Of a DNA stretch of 64,000 nucleotides, positions 61,751 to 64,000 are shown piece by piece. A program made the position numbers and the translations under genes. Each line of letters begins with the position of its first letter. Positions within the stretch are counted from its first letter, which is position 1. Source of the stretch: Anaerolineales bacterium (GTDB taxonomy: Bacteria; Chloroflexota; Anaerolineae; Anaerolineales; UBA11579); NCBI GenBank assembly GCA_019637675.1, contig JAHBVE010000001.1:186001-250000 (forward strand), given 5' to 3'. The notes under the pieces are model-generated. The model had not been told where the DNA came from and searched no databases. It saw only the letters and a list, made by a program, of their open reading frames with translations.

Positions 61751-63112
61751 TTATGAAACTGAAATTTGCTCAATACTGATCGGCAGCGCGGCCGGGCTGG
61801 GCAGCAGCCGGCCCTGCATCGACCACGGGCCGGTCCAGGTGATCTGCACCGGCAGCACCTGCCCGCGCAGGCTGGCATCGCTCTGCACGAAGACCAGCTT
61901 GTTGGTCTCCGTGCGGCCCTTCCAGCGCCCGCGCACTTCTTCCTCGAACAGCACATTCACCATCTCGCCCATGTAGCGGGCGTTGATCTCGGTCAATATC
62001 TCTTCCTGCTGGCGGTCGAGCACCTTCAGGCGGCGCATCTTCTCGTCCTCGGGCACATCGTCCACCATGCGGCGGGCGGCCACCGTGCCCTCACGCGTGG
62101 AATAGCGCGCCAGGTGGGCCACGTCCAGCTTGAGCTCGGCCAGCAGCTGGCGCGTGCCCTCGAACTGGGCTTCGGTTTCGCCCGGGAAGCCGACGATGAT
62201 GTCGGTGGCGATCGAGACTTGCGGAATGATGCGGCGGATGCGGGTCACTAGGGCGCGGTACTCGGCCACCGTGTAGCCGCGTTTCATGTTGGCCAGCACT
62301 TCGTCGTCGCCGGCTTGCACCGGCACTTCGATATGCGGCATCACTTTGGGCAGGGCGGCCACTGTTTCGAGCAGCTCGTCGCTCATCCAGTTGGGGTGCG
62401 AGGTCAGGAAGCGGATGCGCTCGATGCCATCTACCTCGCTGACATGGCGCAGCAGGGCAGGCAGGTTCGGGCCGTCCGGCACATCCTTGCCGTAGCGGTC
62501 GACGATCTGGCCCAGCAGGGTCACTTCCTTGACGCCCTGCGCAGCCAGCGAGCGGATCTCGGCCACGATCTCGCCCAGCGGTCGGCTGCGCTCGACGCCG
62601 CGGCGGTAGGGGATGATGCAGAAGGTGCAGGCGTGCGAGCAGCCGTATACCACGGGCACATGCGCGCTCACCAGGTTGCCGCGCTCCTCGGCTGGCAACA
62701 CGAGATTTCCGTCCATCAGCTCGAAGCGTTGCTGGGTGTCTTGCAGTTCAATGTAGCGGCTGTCATCCTGGGTCAGGTGCGCCACCAGCGGGCCGGGGTC
62801 GGAGGGCGGCGAGAACACATCCACGAAGGGCAGGGCGGCGCGCAGTTTCTCCTGGCCTTTGACGCCCACCATGCAGCCCATCAGGTTGATGGTGACATCT
62901 GGCCGGGCTTGCTTGAGCGGCTTGAGCGAGGTGACCCGGCCCATGGCCTTGTCCTCAGCGCTTTGGCGTACCACGCAGGTGTTGAGCACGATCACCTGCG
63001 CATCTTCGATGACCGGCGTGGCCAGGTAGCCGAGCCGCTCCAGCGCAGAAGCCACCCGCTGCGAGTCGGCCACGTTCATTTGGCAGCCTTCGGTCCAGAT
63101 GTGGTATTTCAT
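61751..63112 (-). CDS. miaB: tRNA-2-methylthio-N6-dimethylallyladenosine synthase
   Basis: MiaB methylthiolates A37 of tRNAs, using radical-SAM chemistry. The 453-residue protein has an N-terminal UPF0004 domain with cluster Cys10, Cys46 and Cys80 (TEGCQMN; LNTCVVR; MGCMVG). The radical-SAM CxxxCxxC is in GCSHACTFCIIP (Cys158, 162, 165), and a C-terminal TRAM region follows. RimO and MtaB are alternatives, but IIPYRRGVERSR favours MiaB. TATAAT at 63121-63126 ends 8 nt before the ATG, which suggests a leaderless message. Confidence 0.93.
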   Translation of the reverse strand: MKYHIWTEGCQMNVADSQRVASALERLGYLATPVIEDAQVIVLNTCVVRQSAEDKAMGRVTSLKPLKQARPDVTINLMGCMVGVKGQEKLRAALPFVDVFSPPSDPGPLVAHLTQDDSRYIELQDTQQRFELMDGNLVLPAEERGNLVSAHVPVVYGCSHACTFCIIPYRRGVERSRPLGEIVAEIRSLAAQGVKEVTLLGQIVDRYGKDVPDGPNLPALLRHVSEVDGIERIRFLTSHPNWMSDELLETVAALPKVMPHIEVPVQAGDDEVLANMKRGYTVAEYRALVTRIRRIIPQVSIATDIIVGFPGETEAQFEGTRQLLAELKLDVAHLARYSTREGTVAARRMVDDVPEDEKMRRLKVLDRQQEEILTEINARYMGEMVNVLFEEEVRGRWKGRTETNKLVFVQSDASLRGQVLPVQITWTGPWSMQGRLLPSPAALPISIEQISVS

Positions 63113-63144
63113 GGAAGCTGATTATAGCCAAACTAGCCCATCAA

Positions 63145-63174
63145 AAAGACGCCTCGGATTCCCGAGGCGTCTTT
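63145..63174 (-). terminator. Rho-independent terminator of the small lipoprotein gene
   Basis: AAAGACGCCTCGG / CCGAGGCGTCTTT stem, 4-nt loop, T run on the minus strand (63143-63147). Confidence 0.85.
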
Positions 63175-63212
63175 GCGAGTGCGCAGCTTGCCTGCGCACG
63201 AAGCAATCCCCA
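63171..63212 (+). repeat. Family B-type repeat
   Basis: TTTGCGAGTGCGCA ... TGCGCACGAAGCAATCC; a palindromic GTGCGCA/TGCGCAC insertion splits the family B ends. Confidence 0.55.
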
Positions 63213-63214
63213 AG

Positions 63215-63631
63215 CTACTCAGCGTACAGGTCGAGCGTCACGGTGTAGTCGGCATAGTCCACCGGTGCGGAGGCCAGCGGGTACGGGTTGACCTCCAGCA
63301 GGGTGACGGTGAATTCGCCAACGTTGGTCACGTTGGTATCGCCGCTGCTCATGTCGCCCAGGGTCAGCACCACCACGCGGGTGTTGTTGCCCTCCTGGAT
63401 CGCGAATTGAGCCTGCACGAAGCCGGAACTCACGCAGATCGCATCCGCCGGGCAGCGGCTGTCTTGCACGATCTCCACAAAGGTCAAGACCGAGCCGGAC
63501 TGCACGTCGTCCAGGCTCTCGCCCACGCGCATCTCCACCTGGCCGGCTTCGAATACGCGGTTGGGGGCGGCTGGGCTGCAGGCGGCTGCCAGCAACAGCA
63601 ATGCGCTTAGCAAAACAATGCTTCGTTTCAT
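63215..63631 (-). CDS. Small lipoprotein, function unknown
   Basis: A 138-residue lipoprotein. The signal peptide ends in LLAAAC with lipidated Cys18, followed by a beta-rich domain (EVQMRVGES-type start; SGSVLTFVEIVQDSRCPADAICVSSG). Two Cys in SRCPADAIC may form a disulfide. ATG at 63631 with GAGGAG 7 nt upstream is preferred over 63649. The CPADAIC pattern resembles DUF3048/'secreted lectin-like' fragments only loosely; I do not recognise the family. Confidence 0.7.
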   Translation of the reverse strand: MKRSIVLLSALLLLAAACSPAAPNRVFEAGQVEMRVGESLDDVQSGSVLTFVEIVQDSRCPADAICVSSGFVQAQFAIQEGNNTRVVVLTLGDMSSGDTNVTNVGEFTVTLLEVNPYPLASAPVDYADYTVTLDLYAE

Positions 63632-63744
63632 AGATGACTCCTCATTCATTATCTATTATGAAAACGTTGTGCGCGCACCAAAGGTTCCGAATTCGTTCGG
63701 CCAACACTTAGTTTGTACTCAAGATAGCTGGATACAATCACTCA

Positions 63745-64000
63745 ATGCGCATTCGTACCATCGGCCTTGGATTGCTCGGCCTCGCAGTATTGGCCGTGCT
63801 GGTATATCAAATTCCTTCGGTGAAAGAGCGTTTGGAGTGGCGGCTGGATCTGGCCCAGATCTTCGTTCGCAGCCGCCTCAACCCAGTGGGCGAGCTGCCG
63901 CCGCCCCAGATCGCCCAGAGCAGCACGCAGCCCGCGCCCACGCATACCCCGCCGCCGCCCACCGCCACGCCCGAAGCCAGCCCCACGCCGTTGCCGGCCA
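63745..64000 (+). CDS. Membrane-anchored protein, N-terminal fragment (runs off right edge)
   Basis: An open frame of 85 codons to the window end. MRIRTIGLGLLGLAVLAVLVYQIP is a single membrane anchor (about 5-22), then IPSVKERLEWRLDLAQIFVRSRLNPVGELPPP and a Pro/Thr/Ala-rich extracellular linker. TACAAT at 63733-63738 ends 6 nt before the ATG. The pattern resembles the start of Anaerolineae extracellular peptidases (C39-like), but the catalytic domain lies outside the window. Confidence 0.65.
   Translation, partial: MRIRTIGLGLLGLAVLAVLVYQIPSVKERLEWRLDLAQIFVRSRLNPVGELPPPQIAQSSTQPAPTHTPPPPTATPEASPTPLPA

Overview
The window is a GC-rich bacterial chromosome segment, most likely from Chloroflexota (Anaerolineae-like). 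That assignment is an inference. It rests on the gene repertoire and style: a FakA/DegV/Asp23 block, several Hanks-type kinases, a seven-gene Mrp antiporter operon, many Thr/Pro-linker lipoproteins, and very frequent promoters whose -10 box lies 6-9 nt before the start codon. No rRNA, tRNA, CRISPR array, integrase or transposase was found. gyrB, folC, folD, coaD, recG, rpe, miaB and parAB mark it as core chromosome.

Layout. 1-6425: a lipoprotein running off the left edge, folC, an AT-rich trypsin-like gene that looks acquired, a Gmad2 lipoprotein coupled to a short-chain dehydrogenase, and a CASTOR/POLLUX-like ion channel. 6796-14259 (minus strand): a coiled-coil protein, coaD, recG, degV, fakA, asp23 and rpe. 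14453-24444: a phospho-signalling district with two Ser/Thr kinases (one fused to a PQQ propeller), PP2C, a DnaJ-VWA fusion, zinc-ribbon FHA, a response regulator, and SUMF1, SH3 and DUF971 proteins.

24648-29985 (plus strand): an ornithine cyclodeaminase-like/DAO/CinA operon and an amidohydrolase-CYTH fusion. 30085-35662 (minus strand): a complete branched-chain amino acid type ABC transporter, livKHMGF, expressed from a strong promoter with a roughly 200-nt structured leader. 36111-39375: gyrB, a VOC protein and folD. 39372-45340 (minus strand): mnhABCDEFG. 45684-49012: 8-oxoguanine deaminase-like enzyme, carbamate kinase and a GT2 glycosyltransferase. 49503-54785: an unknown protein, three complex-I-like membrane proteins without any catalytic subunit, and a long coiled-coil protein. 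55439-57928 (minus strand): pfkB, parA and parB. 57984-63112: an alpha/beta hydrolase, two Mef-like MFS exporters behind a Phe-rich leader peptide, and miaB. The right edge holds a small lipoprotein and a truncated membrane-anchored protein.

Intergenic DNA is crowded with short dispersed repeats. About ten copies of a roughly 72-bp element occur in both orientations, along with 'GTCATTGCGAG' elements and perfect palindromes. The most interesting items are the PP2C/STPK/DnaJ-VWA/FHA operon, the leader-peptide-controlled exporter pair, the livK leader with competing stems, the amidohydrolase-CYTH fusion, the orphan proton-channel module, and a 75-nt structured element between mnhA and the deaminase.
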